Shown: in pieces, positions 6,487 through 8,194 of the stretch
Layout of the letters: every line of letters starts with the position of its first letter
Position numbering within the stretch: position 1 is the stretch's first letter
Source of the DNA: Christensenella sp. UBA4247
GTDB lineage: Bacteria; Bacillota; Clostridia; Christensenellales; CAG-1252
Length of the DNA stretch: 8,194 nucleotides
Direction: 5' to 3'
Assembly (NCBI GenBank): GCA_002395405.1
Contig: DGWX01000009.1
Coordinates: 1 to 8,194 of the forward strand
Position numbers and translations under genes: made by a program
Notes under the pieces: generated by a model
Seen by the model: the letters and a program-made list of their open reading frames with translations, nothing else
Told to the model about the DNA's origin: nothing
Database searches by the model: none

Positions 6487-7179
6487 ATGCAATATTCTCG
6501 CGAAGTTGAAGAAATGGTTTGCGTCAAAAAAGGTCCGAACCACGGTCCCGCCCCCATTCCCGAAGAAGGAAAGTGGGTACAGTCCAAGGAAATTAAGGAC
6601 ATCAGCGGTTTGACGCATGGTATCGGTTGGTGTGCGCCGCAGCAGGGTGCTTGCAAGCTGACGTTGAACGTAAAGGACGGCGTCATCCGCGAAGCCTTGG
6701 TGGAAACGATCGGCTGCTCCGGCATGACCCACTCCGCCGCGATGGCTGCCGAGATCTTACCCGGTAAAACCGTTCTCGAAGCTTTGAATACCGACCTTGT
6801 TTGCGATGCGATCAACACCGCGATGAGAGAGCTTTTCCTGCAAATCGTGTATGGAAGAACGCAATCCGCTTTCTCGGAGGGCGGCCTCGTAATCGGCGCA
6901 GGTCTCGAAGACCTCGGAAAGGGACTCCGTTCTCAGATCGGAACGATGTACGCAACCGAAGCGAAGGGCGTCAGATACCTCGAAATGGCGGAAGGTTACG
7001 TAACGCGCCTCGCGCTTGACAAAGACAACGAAGTCATCGGTTATGAGTTTGTTAAACTCGGCGTGATGATGGAGATGATCGCGAAGGGCGTCAGCGCGGA
7101 TGAAGCGCTCAAAAAATGCACCGGCAGCTACGGCAGATTCAATGAAGGCGTAACCTTCATCAATCCGCGTAAGCAATAA
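6487..7179 (+). CDS. NifU/IscU-like protein paired with GGGtGRT
   Basis: This 230-residue cytosolic protein has a region resembling Fe-S scaffold proteins. CKLTLNVKDG (56-65) followed by ETIGCSGMTHSAAMAAEI (73-90) and GKTVLEAL (93-100) matches the IscU/NifU pattern around its second Cys. Candidate ligands are Cys49, Cys56, Cys77 and Cys106, with His45 nearby. Residues ~125-230 have no counterpart in IscU that I recognise, and there is no second NifU-type CxxC domain. Scaffold activity is inferred, not shown. The ATG at 6487 is chosen because GGGAGGA (6473-6479) sits 7 nt upstream. The earlier in-frame ATG at 6442 overlaps the promoter's -10 region and cannot be on its transcript. The GGGtGRT gene follows after 13 bp, and I recall this pairing as recurrent in anaerobic bacteria. 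No sulfur-mobilising IscS/SufS gene is in the window. Confidence 0.85.
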   Translation: MQYSREVEEMVCVKKGPNHGPAPIPEEGKWVQSKEIKDISGLTHGIGWCAPQQGACKLTLNVKDGVIREALVETIGCSGMTHSAAMAAEILPGKTVLEALNTDLVCDAINTAMRELFLQIVYGRTQSAFSEGGLVIGAGLEDLGKGLRSQIGTMYATEAKGVRYLEMAEGYVTRLALDKDNEVIGYEFVKLGVMMEMIAKGVSADEALKKCTGSYGRFNEGVTFINPRKQ

Positions 7180-7192
7180 GGAGGGCGGAATT

Positions 7193-8194
7193 ATGGCTAT
7201 TACTTTTGAAGGTTACGAAAGAAGGATCGATAAAATCAATGCAAAGCTTGCCGAGTACGGAATTTCTTCTTTGGAAGAAGCGAAAGCAATTTGCGACAAA
7301 GCGGGCGTAAACGTCGAAGCGATCGTAAAGGGCGTTCAACCCATCGCGTTTGAAAACGCCGTTTGGGCTTATACCGCAGGCGCTGCGATCGCATTGAAAA
7401 AAGGAACGAAAAAAGCGGCTGACGCTGCCGAAGATATCGGTATCGGACTTCAATCTTTCTGCATTCCCGGTTCCGTTGCGGACCAACGCCAAGTCGGTCT
7501 CGGCCACGGCAATCTCGCCGCTATGCTTCTGCGTGAAGAAACCGCTTGCTTCGCATTTCTTGCCGGACACGAATCTTTCGCCGCGGCGGAAGGCGCGATC
7601 GGTATCGCGAGAACCGCGAACAAAGTTCGTAAGAATCCGCTCCGCGTTATCTTGAACGGTCTCGGTAAAGACGCGGCTTTCATTATCAGCCGTATCAACG
7701 GATTTACCTACGTTCAAACCAAGTATGATTATTATACCGGTGAGCTCAAGATCGTTAAGGAAACCGCATATAGCGACGGAGAAAGAGCGAAGGTTCGTTG
7801 CTATGGCGCCGATGACGTCAGTGAAGGCGTTGCGATCATGCGCCACGAAGGGGTAGACGTTTCCATTACCGGTAACAGCACGAACCCCACTCGTTTCCAA
7901 CATCCCGTTGCGGGAACGTACAAGAAATGGTGCGTGGATAACGGCAAGAAGTATTTCTCCGTTGCTTCCGGTGGCGGTACGGGCAGAACCCTTCACCCCG
8001 ATAATATGGCGGCAGGCCCCGCCAGCTACGGTATGACCGATACGATGGGCAGAATGCATAGCGACGCTCAATTCGCAGGATCATCTTCCGTTCCCGCTCA
8101 CGTGGAAATGATGGGTCTCATCGGCATGGGTAATAACCCGATGGTCGGCGCGTCCGTCGCTCTCGCCGTCGCGGTAGAAGAAGCTCAAAAATAA
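7193..8194 (+). CDS. GGGtGRT family protein (PF14057-type), function unknown
   Basis: This 333-residue protein carries the family's naming motif GGGTGRT at residues 260-266. Other striking blocks are: GLGHGNLAAMLLREET (102-117); AGHESFAAAEGAIGIART (124-141); ITGNSTNPTRFQHPVAGTY (225-243); Met- and Gly-rich HPDNMAAGPASYGMTDTMGR (268-287); and a final MMGLIGMGNNPMVGAS. There is no signal peptide or membrane segment, so it should be cytosolic. The dense glycine loops and conserved-looking His, Asn and Thr residues suggest a ligand-binding or catalytic protein, but no reaction can be assigned. AAGGAGG (7178-7184) ends 8 nt before the ATG, implying strong translation. It is co-transcribed with the NifU-like gene 13 bp upstream. 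The stop codon is the last codon of the window, so the gene is complete but any terminator lies outside. Confidence 0.92.
   Translation: MAITFEGYERRIDKINAKLAEYGISSLEEAKAICDKAGVNVEAIVKGVQPIAFENAVWAYTAGAAIALKKGTKKAADAAEDIGIGLQSFCIPGSVADQRQVGLGHGNLAAMLLREETACFAFLAGHESFAAAEGAIGIARTANKVRKNPLRVILNGLGKDAAFIISRINGFTYVQTKYDYYTGELKIVKETAYSDGERAKVRCYGADDVSEGVAIMRHEGVDVSITGNSTNPTRFQHPVAGTYKKWCVDNGKKYFSVASGGGTGRTLHPDNMAAGPASYGMTDTMGRMHSDAQFAGSSSVPAHVEMMGLIGMGNNPMVGASVALAVAVEEAQK

Noticed and set aside
6186..6509. 107-residue + strand ORF in the intergenic region
   Set aside because: It covers the structured RNA, its terminator and the next promoter, has no clear ribosome binding site or recognisable protein pattern, and runs past the well-supported start at 6487.
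7160..8071. 303-residue - strand ORF opposite the GGGtGRT gene
   Set aside because: It is fully antisense to a clearly recognised protein and shows no family motif; codon bias of the sense gene explains the open antisense frame.

Overview
The window looks like a chromosomal segment from an anaerobic Firmicute, most likely a member of Clostridia. This is an inference from several sequence traits. The isoleucyl-tRNA synthetase is of the type 2 kind. The P-type ATPase resembles CtpE. There is a NifU-like/GGGtGRT gene pair, strong AAGGAGG-type ribosome binding sites, sigma-A-like promoters and a moderate GC content. All recognised genes lie on the + strand. I see no mobile element, CRISPR array, tRNA or rRNA.

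Region 1 (1-6012) is a tightly packed gene run: the 3' part of ileS (start outside the window), a class I SAM-dependent methyltransferase of the RlmI-like group, a RluA-family pseudouridine synthase, and an 826-residue P-type ATPase. The first two genes overlap by 13 bp, the next two by 4 bp (ATGA), and the last two are 1 bp apart, so co-transcription and translational coupling are likely. Three of the four products act on RNA (tRNA charging, probable rRNA/tRNA methylation, pseudouridylation). The fourth is an ion pump with unusual motor and membrane motifs.

Region 2 (6013-6486) has no credible gene but is not empty. It holds a good promoter (6079-6107) and a structured RNA from about 6114. 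That RNA has a 10-bp closing stem, a hairpin on the 3' side of a central bubble and a downstream intrinsic terminator (6326-6370), and it most resembles the Firmicutes 6S RNA. A second promoter with an extended -10 element (6443-6451) follows.

Region 3 (6487-8194) is a two-gene operon with strong ribosome binding sites. It encodes a NifU/IscU-like protein with a long private C-terminal region, followed by a GGGtGRT-family protein whose stop codon is the last codon of the window. The family name reflects a conserved motif and the function is, to my knowledge, undetermined. This pair is the best candidate here for an undescribed system: a possible Fe-S (or other thiol-bound metal) carrier dedicated to one partner protein.
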